Numbered from the stretch's first letter, positions 17,111-26,181 are shown. The stretch: DNA of 64,000 nt from Flexivirga oryzae (GCF_014190805.1 NZ_JACHVQ010000001.1:1798001-1862000); one strand, 5' to 3'. Notes: generated by a model from the letters alone, not told the origin. Made by a program: numbers and translations.

Positions 17111-18435
17111 GCGAGGGAGCCCATCGGATCCCAGGCGGGCAGCACGATCGGCTCCGCCTCGAGCGCGGCCTGCAGGTCTGCGGGCAGCCGGTCGCGCGGT
17201 GCGGCGATCTCGAAGACGTATTCGCCGAACCAGGAGTCGTTCATCGTGTAGAAGCCCTTGTCGGCCTTGTCGTCGCCCCAGGAGTTCTCGACGCGCCACT
17301 TGCGCGGGGTCCCACCGTCCAGGTCGACACCGGTCAGCAGCATCGCGTGGGTCATCAGGGTCTCGTGCAGTTGCAGCCGCTCGGCCTTGTCCAGCGCGAA
17401 GGTCGTGTCGTAGACGCCGTCGAAGTCGTACAGCGCGGCGTCCCAGATGCCGAGGTCGCGCTCCATCATCTGCCCGACGTCGCAGCCGAACCAGACGGGT
17501 TCTCCGGAGGTGATCGCTTCGGCGGCGAGCGTTCTGAGTGTTTCGGCGGGCACGTTGAGGTAGCGCACGGGTGCCCCGTCGACGACGTTGCCGAGCCGGT
17601 CGACGGTGAAGGTGCGACCGCGGGGGCTGCTCGGGCGCGGGTCGTCGACGAGACACACGTAGTCGTCGACGTCGATCGTCACGTAGCGGTCGCGGAACTC
17701 CGCCGGCGTCATGCCGCCGTCGCGGTGGAACTCTCCGGTGTCATCGGTCCACTGCCAGTCGAATTTCGCCGGAGGTGTGCCGAGATGGATCGCGAGGATC
17801 CGGTAGGCGGCCGCCATCACCCGGGCGCGGGTCTCCTGGACCTCGGCGTCGTCCTTCGCCGCCCGGATGTCGCGGGCCGCCTGCCGGAGCAGGCTGCGCA
17901 GGTTCTTGTTCATCGCGGCGGAGTTGGACGAGGACTCGGTCTCCGGCATCACCGACTTGGGTACGACGCCGTACTTGCCGACGATCGCGGCGAACATGTT
18001 CCACTGTCCCCCGTCGCCCATCACGTCCTGCAGCAGCCAGGCGAGCGTGCGATCGTCCGCCGGCCGGTCGGCCAACTGCACCATCGACTCCAGGAAGTAG
18101 TTGCAGCGCTCCAGCTTGTCCCAGAAGAACGGGTAGTTCTGGGACAGCTCGAAGTCCTTGACCCCGAGGTTGTCCATCACCCCTGCCCGCAGCAGGTTGA
18201 GCCCGGCGAACATCCAGCACCGGCCGCTCTTCTCCTGGCTGGTCGCGGTCCATTTGTCGAGTCGGTGCGACATCGAGCGATCGGTGGTCGTCACGATCGA
18301 CCGGTCGAGAGCGACCTTGGTGATCGGGCTGGTCGTGACGGCGTTCTGTAACAGCCGATTGACCGGGCGGGCGTCGAACTCCTTGCGGAGGAGCTCGACA
18401 TCCTGCTCGGTCAACGGGGTGGAGGGAAGGGCCAT
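17107..18435 (-). CDS. pepC: Aminopeptidase C / bleomycin hydrolase family cysteine peptidase (C1)
   Basis: 442 aa, the usual length for the family. The catalytic Cys73 is in SGRCWMFAGLN, the His is in THAMLLTGVD (about 363) and the Asn in RVENSWGDD (about 384). Other PepC landmarks include FELSQNYPFFWDKLERCNYF. No signal peptide, so cytosolic; these hexameric enzymes trim peptides from the N-terminus and can inactivate bleomycin-like compounds. Followed directly by the hydrolase gene. Confidence 0.9.
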   Translation of the reverse strand: MALPSTPLTEQDVELLRKEFDARPVNRLLQNAVTTSPITKVALDRSIVTTTDRSMSHRLDKWTATSQEKSGRCWMFAGLNLLRAGVMDNLGVKDFELSQNYPFFWDKLERCNYFLESMVQLADRPADDRTLAWLLQDVMGDGGQWNMFAAIVGKYGVVPKSVMPETESSSNSAAMNKNLRSLLRQAARDIRAAKDDAEVQETRARVMAAAYRILAIHLGTPPAKFDWQWTDDTGEFHRDGGMTPAEFRDRYVTIDVDDYVCLVDDPRPSSPRGRTFTVDRLGNVVDGAPVRYLNVPAETLRTLAAEAITSGEPVWFGCDVGQMMERDLGIWDAALYDFDGVYDTTFALDKAERLQLHETLMTHAMLLTGVDLDGGTPRKWRVENSWGDDKADKGFYTMNDSWFGEYVFEIAAPRDRLPADLQAALEAEPIVLPAWDPMGSLA

Positions 18436-18475
18436 GAAATCAGCTTCTCATGGGCGTGCCCGGCCTCCAAGAAGG

Positions 18476-19804
18476 TCAGCCGACGAGCTTCGAGCTGCGC
18501 TTCTCTTCGACCTCGTAGTCGTCCAACGCGCCTGCCGCGCCGCCGAATTCGTCCCCGACCTCACCGGCGACCTCTTCGGGTGCGTCCGCGCCCTCCACGT
18601 GGTGACCGTCCTCGTCCAGGCCCTTGTCGGCGTTGGCGAGCGTGCGGTGCGCGGTGCTCAGCAACAGCGCGGCCACGACGGCGGAGACCGCTGCGAGTGC
18701 GAACGGCACGTGCAGGTTGAAGTGCTCGACCAGCTTGCCCGCCACGAACGGGGCCAGACCGCCGCCGATGAAGCGGACGAAGCCGTATGACGCGGACGCG
18801 ACGGGTCGCTCGACCGGCGAGACGACCATCACGGACTGGGTCGTCAGGGTGTTGTTGATGCCGATGAAGATCCCGGCCGCGATGACCGCGCAGATCAGGA
18901 CCGTGCGGTTGGTGGGCCAGATCGCGATGAGCGCGAGATCCACGGCGAAGAGCGTGAGGGCGACATACAGGGTCGGTGCCGTGCCGAACCGGCGCTGCAG
19001 CCACGGCGCACCGAAGATCGCGAAGATGGCGACCAGGATGCCCCAGCCGAAGAAGACGAAGCCCAGCTGGATGGCCGACAGCTTCATCGGGAACGGCGCG
19101 TAACCGAGCATGGTGAAGAACGCCCAGTTGTAGAAGAGTGCGGCAACGCCCATGGTCAGCAGACCCCGGTGACGCAGCGCCTTCAGCGGCGCGGCGAGCG
19201 ACGTGTGCGTCTTGGGTTTCGGCGTGGCCGGGAGGAAGAAGATCGTCGCGATGAGCGAGATGAGCATGAGCACGGAGACGCCGAAGAACGGGTAGCGCCA
19301 GTTGGCCTCCCCCAGCACGCCGCCGAGCAGCGGGCCGCACGCGATGCCGACGCCGAGCGCCGTCTCGTAGAGGATGATCGCACCGGCGAAGCCACCGGTC
19401 GCGGACGACACGATGACGGCGAGCGAGGTCGCGATGAACAGCGCGTTGCCGAGGCCCCATCCGGCCCGGAAGCCGACGATGCCGTTGATCGAACCGGCCG
19501 AACCGGCGAGGGCGGCGAACACCACGATCAGCACGAGGCCGGCGATCAACGTCTTCTTCGCGCCGATGCGACTGGACACCGCGTTGGTCACGAGCATGGC
19601 GACCGCGGTGACGACCAGGTAGCTGGTGAACAGCAGCGTCGTCTGACTGGGCGTGGCGTGCAGCTGGCTGGAGATCGCCGGCAGGATCGGGTCGACCAGC
19701 CCGATGCCCATGAAGGACACCACACAGGCGAACGCAACCGCGTACACCGCCTTCGGCTGGTTGAACATTGAGGGCCGCTTCTCCCCGGCCTCAGCGTGAC
19801 TCAC
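18476..19804 (-). CDS. MFS transporter with acidic C-terminal tail
   Basis: 442 aa from GTG 19804, chosen because AAGGAG lies 6 nt upstream. Twelve hydrophobic segments; the N-terminus reads MFNQPKAVYAVAFACVVSFM at the first helix, with the TM2-3 loop SSRIGAKKTL. The last ~45 residues form a hydrophilic, Glu/Asp-rich cytoplasmic tail (DKGLDEDGHHVEGADAPEEV), unusual for drug exporters. The substrate is unknown. A strong sigma-70-type promoter with an embedded palindrome lies upstream, suggesting repression. Confidence 0.85.
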   Translation of the reverse strand: MSHAEAGEKRPSMFNQPKAVYAVAFACVVSFMGIGLVDPILPAISSQLHATPSQTTLLFTSYLVVTAVAMLVTNAVSSRIGAKKTLIAGLVLIVVFAALAGSAGSINGIVGFRAGWGLGNALFIATSLAVIVSSATGGFAGAIILYETALGVGIACGPLLGGVLGEANWRYPFFGVSVLMLISLIATIFFLPATPKPKTHTSLAAPLKALRHRGLLTMGVAALFYNWAFFTMLGYAPFPMKLSAIQLGFVFFGWGILVAIFAIFGAPWLQRRFGTAPTLYVALTLFAVDLALIAIWPTNRTVLICAVIAAGIFIGINNTLTTQSVMVVSPVERPVASASYGFVRFIGGGLAPFVAGKLVEHFNLHVPFALAAVSAVVAALLLSTAHRTLANADKGLDEDGHHVEGADAPEEVAGEVGDEFGGAAGALDDYEVEEKRSSKLVG

Positions 19805-19844
19805 GCTTCGCTCCTTCGACTGGATGACTTCAGAACCACGGGAA

Positions 19845-19873
19845 ACTATATGCATATTCTATGTATTTTTCAA
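19845..19873 (-). promoter_or_regulatory. Sigma-70-type promoter with embedded palindrome before the MFS gene
   Basis: On the minus strand TTGAAA (19868-19873) and TATAGT (19845-19850) are separated by exactly 17 bp. The perfect palindrome ATATGCATAT (19848-19857) overlaps the -10 and spacer. Such an arrangement typically means a dimeric repressor, for example of the MarR or TetR class, that blocks the promoter. No regulator gene is adjacent. Confidence 0.65.
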
Positions 19874-20006
19874 ATCGGGCACTCCGGACACCGGACTGTT
19901 CATCGACAGCACGTCGAATGCACACCTTCCGGCCACCTGGCGCCGATTGACTGCGCGTCGGCCACCGGCCACATCGAATGTCGTCCCACATCTCAGGAGA
20001 GCGTCC

Positions 20007-21371
20007 ATGTCCCGTCGCGCTGCCGCAGTCCTCGCCGTCACCACCGCTGCGTGCGTCACCGCCGCACCGGCTTTCGCCGACTCCCACCACGGACGGCCCT
20101 CTGCCCGCGCCGCGGTGCAGCTCTACACCGAGTCGGTCAAGCCACTCGGCAACGTCGGCGGCGTGACGATCGACGGCGCCGGCTACGGGTCCTCCTTCGC
20201 CCTCAAGCCCGGATCGCGTGATGTCTTCTACGGGCTCACTGACCGGGGGCCGAACGTCGACGGCCCCGACGGCGTGAAGGTGGAGCCGCTCCCCGACTTC
20301 ACGCCGGCCATCGGTGAGTTCCGGCTGCGCAACGGTAAGGCCACGCTGGTTCGCACGATCCCGTTGCGGGCGTCGGACGGCACGCCATACAACGGCCTGA
20401 CGAGTCTGGCGGGCAACACCGGCGAGACGATCGTGGACCTGGACGGCAAGGAGTTGCCGGCGAGTCCGTACGGCTACGACCCGGAGGGGCTTGCGGTCAT
20501 GCGCGACGGCTCGTTCTGGGTGTCCGATGAATACGGTCCGTTCATCACGCATTTCTCCCGCGACGGGCGCGCGATCGAGCGGCTGTCGCCCTTCGACGGT
20601 TCGCTGCCGACCGAGTTGTCCGAGCGCGAACCCAACAAGGGGATGGAGGGTCTCACCGTCACTCCCGACGGCAAGACCCTGGTCGGGATCATGCAGGCCG
20701 GTCTCAACGCGCCGGACGGCCCGAAGTCGAAGAACGTCAGCGCTGTTCGCATCGTCACGATCGACATACGGACACGTCGCACAGCCGAATACATCTACCT
20801 GCTGCACAGCGACGACAAGCCGTCGACCGCGGTCAGCGAGATCTCGGCACTGAACGATCACCAGTTCCTCGTGGACGAACGCGATGGCGAGATGGAGCCG
20901 AACGCGAACAAGAAGCTCTACCGGATCGACCTGCGTGGTGCGACGGACGTCGGGAAGTTCTCCACGGTCCGGAATTCGAGGTATGACGCGGTCGGCGGCG
21001 GGCTGCTCGTCTCGGGCCACACGATCGAGGGCATCGTCGGCAAGGATGCGACAGCGGCGGCGACGAACGACCTGGGGGCGGTCGGGATCAAGCCGGTCAG
21101 GAGCTCGCTCTTCCTCGACGTGGCGGGACTGGTCACCTCGATCGACCCGACCGGCGGCTTCTTCGGCCACGACAAGATCGAGGGTGTCGCGGTCGTCGAC
21201 GGCGGCAAGCGGGTCGTCATCTCCAACGACAGCGACTTCGGGATCGACGGGCTCTCGAACGACACTGCGCCCTACCGACTCAAGGTGAAGACGCTCCCGA
21301 ACGGCACGCAGGACACCGGTGAACTGCTGTCGGTCGACCTGGCCAAGGTCCCTGCCCGGTTCAAGCGCTGA
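20007..21371 (+). CDS. Secreted esterase-like activity of phytase family protein
   Basis: 454 aa from ATG 20007, with AGGAGA 6 nt upstream. A Sec signal peptide (MSRRAAAVLAVTTAACVTAAPAFA) is followed by a beta-propeller-type Phytase-like domain. Its conserved pieces are YGLTDRGPNVDGP, GYDPEGLAVMRDGSFWVSDEYGPF, NKGMEGLTVTPDGKTLVG and DKIEGVAVVDGG (Phytase-like family). The biochemical activity of this family is poorly defined, with phosphatase/esterase suggested. Probably extracellular. Confidence 0.85.
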   Translation: MSRRAAAVLAVTTAACVTAAPAFADSHHGRPSARAAVQLYTESVKPLGNVGGVTIDGAGYGSSFALKPGSRDVFYGLTDRGPNVDGPDGVKVEPLPDFTPAIGEFRLRNGKATLVRTIPLRASDGTPYNGLTSLAGNTGETIVDLDGKELPASPYGYDPEGLAVMRDGSFWVSDEYGPFITHFSRDGRAIERLSPFDGSLPTELSEREPNKGMEGLTVTPDGKTLVGIMQAGLNAPDGPKSKNVSAVRIVTIDIRTRRTAEYIYLLHSDDKPSTAVSEISALNDHQFLVDERDGEMEPNANKKLYRIDLRGATDVGKFSTVRNSRYDAVGGGLLVSGHTIEGIVGKDATAAATNDLGAVGIKPVRSSLFLDVAGLVTSIDPTGGFFGHDKIEGVAVVDGGKRVVISNDSDFGIDGLSNDTAPYRLKVKTLPNGTQDTGELLSVDLAKVPARFKR

Positions 21372-21429
21372 GGGATCCGCGTCGAGACCGAGACCCGCGG
21401 TCACGGGCCGAACATGTTGTGTTGTCGTG

Positions 21430-23322
21430 TTATTCGGCGGGTGTGGTGGTGTGGGTGCGTCCGGTGGGGGTGGTCCAGGTGCATACGCCGTCGGGGGTCA
21501 TGGTGACGGACCAGCCGGTGGAGTGCTTGGCGCGGTGATGGTGGCGGCATAGGCAGTGAAGGTTGGTCGGGGTGGTGTCCCCGGCCGGCCAGGGGGTGAC
21601 GTGGTCGATGTCGCACCAGCGGGCGGGGCGGGTGCAGCCGGGGAACCGGCAGTGCACGTCCCGGGCCCGCACGAAGGCCGCGAGTTTCGTGCTGGGCCGG
21701 TAGTGGGTGTTACTGGTTGCGATGGTGACGCCGGTGTCGGCGTCGATGAGGGCGCGGGTGATCGTGGCCCCGAACGATCGGGACAGTTCCTGGATGACGG
21801 CGGCGGGGATGATCCCGACCCCGGGCACGGTGGCATCACCGAGCCACGCTGTCACCGCGGGCTGCAGTGACGATGGTGGTGTCGCCGGGGCCGGTGGTGA
21901 TTGGCCCGGTGACCTCGTCGTGGTGTCGCAGTCTCTCGGGTGTTCGTGTTGCTGGTGTTCGTGCTGCTGGTGGTGTTGCCAGTCGTCCCGGTCGTCCCGG
22001 TAGTCGTCCGGGTCGCACTCGTCGTCGGGGTCGGGTGGGTAGAGGCGTTGCAGGAGGTCGTTGAACTCGGTTTCGATCTGCGCTTCGGTCTTCAGCACCG
22101 TCCGCGCACCACCGCCGCCGCCGCTGTCGTCCGGCGATGGAACGGGTGTGCCGTGCGGGAAGACGCTCAGGCCGGTGATCGGGTGTGCGAACGCGGCCGG
22201 CCACCCCGGAGTGCACCCACCGACCCCAGCGCTGCCAGGGACTGCGCTGCCGGTTCCGGTTGCTGGTGGTTGGAAGGCGGTGCCTTCGGCGGTGCGGTCT
22301 GTCCCACTGTCACTTGTCATGCCGTTGGTGGCGCCGGTACGGGTGTGGATGGGGATTTGGATGAGCAGGTTGGTGGTGACCTGGGCGTTGTTGAGGATGA
22401 GGTCGGTCAGGGCGTCGGCGCGGCATTCGGCCAGTGTTTTGGTGGTGGTGGTGTCGGTGTGCAGGTGCCGGGCCAGGTCGTCCACGGCGGCCATGATTTT
22501 CGCGGCTGCCGTACTGGGCAGGATGGCGTGCAGGTGGCACAGGCCGGGTTCGTCGTCGGGGTGGGTGTACACGCCGATCCGGTCGCGGCGGCGTCGGGCG
22601 GCGGCGTTGCCGCCGGCGACCGGGTCGAGGGCCGCCAGGGCCTTGTGGGTGCGGTGTTGCAGCTGCCGGGTGGATTGGCGGGCCAGTAGGTCGATGTTGG
22701 CGTCTTCGGCGGCGACGGCTTGCGCGTGGGTGAGCCCTTCGCGGGTGGCGGGGTCGTCCGGGTCGGCGCCCAGCAACGCGGTCTCGATCTGCCGGGCCAG
22801 GTCCAGGGTGATGGGGTCGCCGTCGTCGTTGACGGTGCTGACCCGGCCCAGGGCCCGGTGGATGGTGCTCAGTTTGGCCGGTTCCAGCCGTCCGGCGGCG
22901 ACCTGCCGGAACAGTCTGGGGGTGCGGGTGATCGCGTCGCTGGCCTCGGCAACCCGGTGCACGGCGTACCCGGGGGTCCACCCCAGCAGGGGCCCGACCT
23001 CACACCCGATGTATTCGTCCTGGTGCGCCCCGATCGCGTGCCGGACCTGCCGGGTCCTCGACCCGTCGGGTTCGTCATGGTCGGGGATCACGGTTTCTTC
23101 GACCGCGGCGGCTTGGGCCAGGCGGGCGGACTGGATCGCCCAGGCGGTGTTCAGCACCTGTTGCGCGGCGACGGTCTGCTGCAGCAGGTCGTGTTTGGTC
23201 AGGGTGATCTCATCGAGGCGACTGTCGTCGAACGCGGCGGTCAGCAACTGCATCGCCGCATGGAGTTTCTCCGCGGCGGTCATGCCCGCACCAGGTGCGG
23301 TGTTGTTGGTGTTCCCTCCCAT
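21430..23322 (-). CDS. DUF222 / HNH endonuclease domain protein (13E12-type)
   Basis: 630 aa. The N-terminal ~330 residues are DUF222 (DLLQQTVAAQQVLNTAWAIQ; then IGAHQDEYIGCEVGPLLG). A His/Asp-rich low-complexity region lies near residues 440-480. The C-terminal HNH nuclease domain reads CRFPGCTRPARWCDIDHVTPW and CLCRHHHRAKH. Actinobacteria carry several such genes; they behave like dispersed repeats of uncertain function. TACCAT is 6 nt before the ATG with no Shine-Dalgarno, so a leaderless start is likely. Confidence 0.88.
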   Translation of the reverse strand: MGGNTNNTAPGAGMTAAEKLHAAMQLLTAAFDDSRLDEITLTKHDLLQQTVAAQQVLNTAWAIQSARLAQAAAVEETVIPDHDEPDGSRTRQVRHAIGAHQDEYIGCEVGPLLGWTPGYAVHRVAEASDAITRTPRLFRQVAAGRLEPAKLSTIHRALGRVSTVNDDGDPITLDLARQIETALLGADPDDPATREGLTHAQAVAAEDANIDLLARQSTRQLQHRTHKALAALDPVAGGNAAARRRRDRIGVYTHPDDEPGLCHLHAILPSTAAAKIMAAVDDLARHLHTDTTTTKTLAECRADALTDLILNNAQVTTNLLIQIPIHTRTGATNGMTSDSGTDRTAEGTAFQPPATGTGSAVPGSAGVGGCTPGWPAAFAHPITGLSVFPHGTPVPSPDDSGGGGGARTVLKTEAQIETEFNDLLQRLYPPDPDDECDPDDYRDDRDDWQHHQQHEHQQHEHPRDCDTTTRSPGQSPPAPATPPSSLQPAVTAWLGDATVPGVGIIPAAVIQELSRSFGATITRALIDADTGVTIATSNTHYRPSTKLAAFVRARDVHCRFPGCTRPARWCDIDHVTPWPAGDTTPTNLHCLCRHHHRAKHSTGWSVTMTPDGVCTWTTPTGRTHTTTPAE

Positions 23323-23328
23323 GAACTT

Positions 23329-23334
23329 ATGGTA
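23329..23334 (-). promoter_or_regulatory. Leaderless-type -10 element for the DUF222-HNH gene
   Basis: TACCAT on the minus strand with 6 nt to the ATG at 23322. Confidence 0.45.
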
Positions 23335-23443
23335 CGCGTGTTCGATGCTGGTGGCAAGGGTTGATCGCCTGTATTTCGTGTCCTGTCAGTGTTTTTCGTG
23401 GATTCGCCGGTGTCCCGGGTTGTTGGTGCGCGTGGTGGTTGAC

Positions 23444-23650
23444 CTCGATACGTCCTCGCCTAGCGGCTCGGACTACTCGGCCAACGCAGGGGCGGTCACC
23501 CAGCCCGGCGCGGGGGTGGTCACCCGGCCAGCTCGGACTCGGACTACTCGGCCAACGCAGGGGTGGTCACCCAGCCCGGCACGGGGCGGTCAGCCAGCCC
23601 GGCGCGGGGCGGTCACCCAGCCCGGCGCGGGGGTGGTCACCCGGCCAGCG
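23444..23650. repeat. Intergenic tandem and interspersed short repeats
   Basis: The 342-bp gap between the DUF222 gene and the oxidoreductase holds no gene. It contains two copies of GGACTACTCGGCCAACGCA 71 bp apart (23470 and 23541). It also contains four copies of GGTCACCCAGCCCGGC-type units at 23494, 23565, 23588 and 23611; the last three form a 23-bp tandem array. The block starts with CTCGATACG, also found at the head of the repeat at 41460, so the two belong to one intergenic repeat family. Confidence 0.75.
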
Positions 23651-23660
23651 CCACAGTGGG

Positions 23661-23676
23661 CTGATCAGGGGATCAG
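23661..23676. terminator. Short hairpin over the oxidoreductase stop codon
   Basis: CTGATC (23661-23666) pairs with GATCAG (23671-23676) around a 4-nt loop, and the gene's TGA lies across the stem-loop junction. Weak on its own but consistent with other stop-codon hairpins in the window. Confidence 0.4.
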
Positions 23677-24642
23677 GAGCAGCTTCCCGGTCGTCCCGCG
23701 TCCCTCGAGCGCCTCGTAGGCCGAGGCCGCGTCGTCGAGTGCGAAGCGGGCACCCACCTGCAGCTTCAGCCGGCCGTCGGCCAGCTGCCCGAGGATGTCG
23801 TCGGCCCGCCACAGCAGTTCCTCGCGGTCCGCGACGTAGGACACCAGGGTCGGGCGGGTCACGAAGAGGGAGCCGAGCCGGTTGAGGACCTGCAGGTCGA
23901 GGGGCTCGACCTGGCCGCTCGCTCCGCCGAAGAGCACCCCCATCCCCCGCGGTCGCAACGACTTCAGCGAGGCGTCGAAGGTGGCCTTGCCGACACCGTC
24001 GTAGGCGACGTCCACGCCCCGCCCGGCCAGCTTCCGTACCTGTTCGGCCAGCGCGTCGCCGGAGAACTCGCGGTAGTTGATCAGGTGCGCAGCGCCGAGC
24101 TGCTCTGCGATCGCCAGCTTTTCGTCGCTTCCGGCGGTCGCCACGACCGATGCGCCCTTGCCGGTGATGAGCTGCACCAGCAACTGTCCGACTCCCCCGG
24201 CGGCCGCGTGCACCAGCGCGATCTGGCCGGTCTCGACGGGCCAGGTCGAGTTGACGAGGTAGTGCGCCGTCATACCCTGCAACATCGCGGCTGCAGCGAC
24301 GTCCAGGTCGAGCCCGTCAGGCACCGGGACCGCCTTGGCCGCAGGGATGTTCGCGACTTCAGCGGCGCTGCCCATCGGTCCCGCCCATGCGACCCGGTCA
24401 CCGACGGCAACGCCCTCGACCTCCGGGCCGACCGCTTCCACCGTGCCGGCGCCCTCCTGGCAGAGCACGAACGGCGTCTCCATCGGGTAGACGCCCTGCC
24501 GCTGGTAGACGTCGATGAAGTTCACACCCACTGCGGCCACCCGCACCTGCAACTCACCTGTTCCGGGGGGCGCGACGTCGACGTCTCGCACTTCGAGGAC
24601 GGATCGGTCGCCGGGTTTCGTCACCAGAAGAGCACGTGTCAT
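23665..24642 (-). CDS. Quinone oxidoreductase (zeta-crystallin-like MDR family)
   Basis: 325 aa. The GroES-like domain (GVNFIDVYQRQGVYP) is followed by an NADPH-binding Rossmann domain, HAAAGGVGQLLVQL. AGSDEKLAIAEQLGAAHLINY is typical of NADPH:quinone reductase Qor. No structural or catalytic zinc cysteines are apparent, as expected for this group. TAGGCT is 7 nt before the ATG with no Shine-Dalgarno, so probably leaderless. Confidence 0.88.
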   Translation of the reverse strand: MTRALLVTKPGDRSVLEVRDVDVAPPGTGELQVRVAAVGVNFIDVYQRQGVYPMETPFVLCQEGAGTVEAVGPEVEGVAVGDRVAWAGPMGSAAEVANIPAAKAVPVPDGLDLDVAAAAMLQGMTAHYLVNSTWPVETGQIALVHAAAGGVGQLLVQLITGKGASVVATAGSDEKLAIAEQLGAAHLINYREFSGDALAEQVRKLAGRGVDVAYDGVGKATFDASLKSLRPRGMGVLFGGASGQVEPLDLQVLNRLGSLFVTRPTLVSYVADREELLWRADDILGQLADGRLKLQVGARFALDDAASAYEALEGRGTTGKLLLIP

Positions 24643-24649
24643 GGCTGCC

Positions 24650-24655
24650 AGCCTA
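24650..24655 (-). promoter_or_regulatory. Leaderless-type -10 element for the quinone oxidoreductase
   Basis: TAGGCT on the minus strand, 7 nt before ATG 24642. It lies in the 10-bp gap after the upstream DUF3626 gene and that gene's last codons. Confidence 0.45.
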
Positions 24656-25516
24656 GTGAGTCACCGGCGTCCCGCGCCCTTCGGTGGTGCCGAACCGAGC
24701 CGTGTAGTGCCAGACCCGTTTCACGGCCTGCAGATCCGCACCGCCGAGCCGCGCCCGGTCGCCGATCAGCCTCGGTGTGAGCCGACCGTCGAGCGCGATA
24801 TCCCTTGCCAGTGCGACGATCTCGTGACCGCGATACTCGGGGTGCGCCTCGATGTCCGGCACAGAGGCGCAGAACCCGTGGTGCCACTCCACCGCGCACG
24901 GCAGCCGCTGCGCCACATCCTCGACCCGGGTGCCACGGAAGCTGGGATCGAGCACGACCGCCTCCACGTCGTCGGCCAGCGCGAGGTGCCCGTGCACCTG
25001 CGCCTCGACGTAGTCGTCGAGCAGGTCGCGAGTGTCCGCATCGGCCAACGCGGTCAGCCGGCACGCCGTCGCCACTGCGAGATCCGACGGGTCATCGACG
25101 CTGTCCGGATAGCAGAACGTCGTGCGCTCCAGGGTGTGCGCCGCCAGCCTGATGTATGACGAGCCGAATCTCGGCGACGCACCCGTGCTGCGACGTCGAT
25201 GGTTCAGAGCGCCGTACTTCGGGCGCAGGTCGGGATCGGCTGCGTCATACGCCCCGCCGAAAAGCGCGCTCTCCCAACGAAACCGGTCTCCGCCCTCGAA
25301 CGCGGTCAAACCACCGTTGCTGGTGCCCGTGACGAACTGGGACGCGTACACGCCCTCCCTGGCCAGTCGCTCGATGACGAGCTCCGACGAGCCGGGGCCG
25401 GCGAACCGGTCGGGGTGGAAGCTGCATGTGACGCGCAGCGTGGGGTCGAGGGCGGGACCGCTCGCGCGAGCCCGAACATGTGCGAGGGCGCGTTCGACCG
25501 GATCCGGCTGCTTCAC
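24653..25516 (-). CDS. DUF3626 family protein
   Basis: 287 aa, GTG start overlapping the YciO-like stop (GTGA). Family-like blocks include TCSFHPDRF, SQFVTGTSNGGLTAFEGGDRFRWE (read in pieces), ALFGGAYD, RPKYGALNH and GSSYIRL, ending with VEWHHGFCASVPDIEAHPEYRG. The repeated His, Asp and Arg positions suggest an enzyme resembling ADP-ribosyl-transferase-like or toxin-like folds, but no function is established. Coupling to the YciO-like gene is the only context clue. Confidence 0.75.
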   Translation of the reverse strand: MKQPDPVERALAHVRARASGPALDPTLRVTCSFHPDRFAGPGSSELVIERLAREGVYASQFVTGTSNGGLTAFEGGDRFRWESALFGGAYDAADPDLRPKYGALNHRRRSTGASPRFGSSYIRLAAHTLERTTFCYPDSVDDPSDLAVATACRLTALADADTRDLLDDYVEAQVHGHLALADDVEAVVLDPSFRGTRVEDVAQRLPCAVEWHHGFCASVPDIEAHPEYRGHEIVALARDIALDGRLTPRLIGDRARLGGADLQAVKRVWHYTARFGTTEGRGTPVTH

Positions 25517-26136
25517 GCCTCGAACGGTGCCGGGTCACCGGCGCCGACGCGAGTCACCTCGGCATACCCGCCCGAGAAGTCGACGACCGTCGTGGGCTCC
25601 ACACCACACTCCCCGGAGTCGATCACGGCGTCCACCTGGTGGTCCAGCTCCTCCTTCACCTGCCAGCCGTCGGTGAGCGGCTCCTCCTCGTCCGGCAGGA
25701 GCAGCGTGCTGGTCATGATCGGCTCGCCGAGCTCGGCGAGCAGCTCGCGGGCGACCGGGTGATCGCAGATCCGCACGCCGACGGTCCGCTTCTTGGGCTG
25801 CAGCAGCCGGTGCGGCACCTCGGACGTGGCCGGCAGGATGAACGTGTACGGCCCCGGCGTCGCCGCCTTGATCGCCCGGAAGATGCGGTTGTCGACGTGC
25901 ACGAGCTGCCCGAGTTGTGCGAAGTCGCGGCACATCAGGGTGAAGTTGTGCTTGTCGTTCAGCTGCCGGATCCGCACGATCCGGTCACGGCCGTCCCGGT
26001 TGCCGAGCGTGCAGCCGAGGGCGAAACACGAGTCGGTGGGGTAGGCGATCAGTCCGCCGTCGCGCAGGATCTGCACGGCTTGCGCGATGCTGCGCGGCTG
26101 CGGGTCCTTGGGGTGCACGTCGAAGTAGCGAGCCAT
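25513..26136 (-). CDS. YciO-like Sua5/YrdC family protein
   Basis: 207 aa. The start is ATG 26136; TACGGT lies 6 nt upstream (leaderless type). YrdC-like features: GLIAYPTDSCFALGCTLGN, KHNFTLMCRDFAQL, PGPYTFILPAT, KKRTVGVRICDHP. It matches the YciO branch rather than the TsaC/Sua5 enzymes that make threonylcarbamoyl-AMP for tRNA t6A37. The true role of YciO proteins is unsettled; RNA or nucleotide binding is likely. Confidence 0.85.
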   Translation of the reverse strand: MARYFDVHPKDPQPRSIAQAVQILRDGGLIAYPTDSCFALGCTLGNRDGRDRIVRIRQLNDKHNFTLMCRDFAQLGQLVHVDNRIFRAIKAATPGPYTFILPATSEVPHRLLQPKKRTVGVRICDHPVARELLAELGEPIMTSTLLLPDEEEPLTDGWQVKEELDHQVDAVIDSGECGVEPTTVVDFSGGYAEVTRVGAGDPAPFEA

Positions 26137-26142
26137 GCGCCT

Positions 26143-26148
26143 ACCGTA
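26143..26148 (-). promoter_or_regulatory. Leaderless-type -10 element for the YciO-like gene
   Basis: TACGGT on the minus strand, 6 nt before ATG 26136. It lies between the terminator hairpin of the upstream secreted-protein gene and the start. Confidence 0.45.
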
Positions 26149-26159
26149 CGTCCTGTCCT

Positions 26160-26181
26160 CCCAAGGGCATCAACCCTTGGG
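26160..26181. terminator. Perfect hairpin with the stop codon of the secreted protein in its loop
   Basis: CCCAAGGG (26160-26167) and CCCTTGGG (26174-26181) form a perfect 8-bp stem. The 6-nt loop holds the TGA stop (26170-26172) of the gene ending here. No T-run. Confidence 0.6.

Noticed and set aside
23565..23633. CRISPR-like array of 23-bp units
   Set aside because: Units are directly adjacent with no unique spacers, vary in sequence, and no cas genes are present; they are plain tandem repeats.
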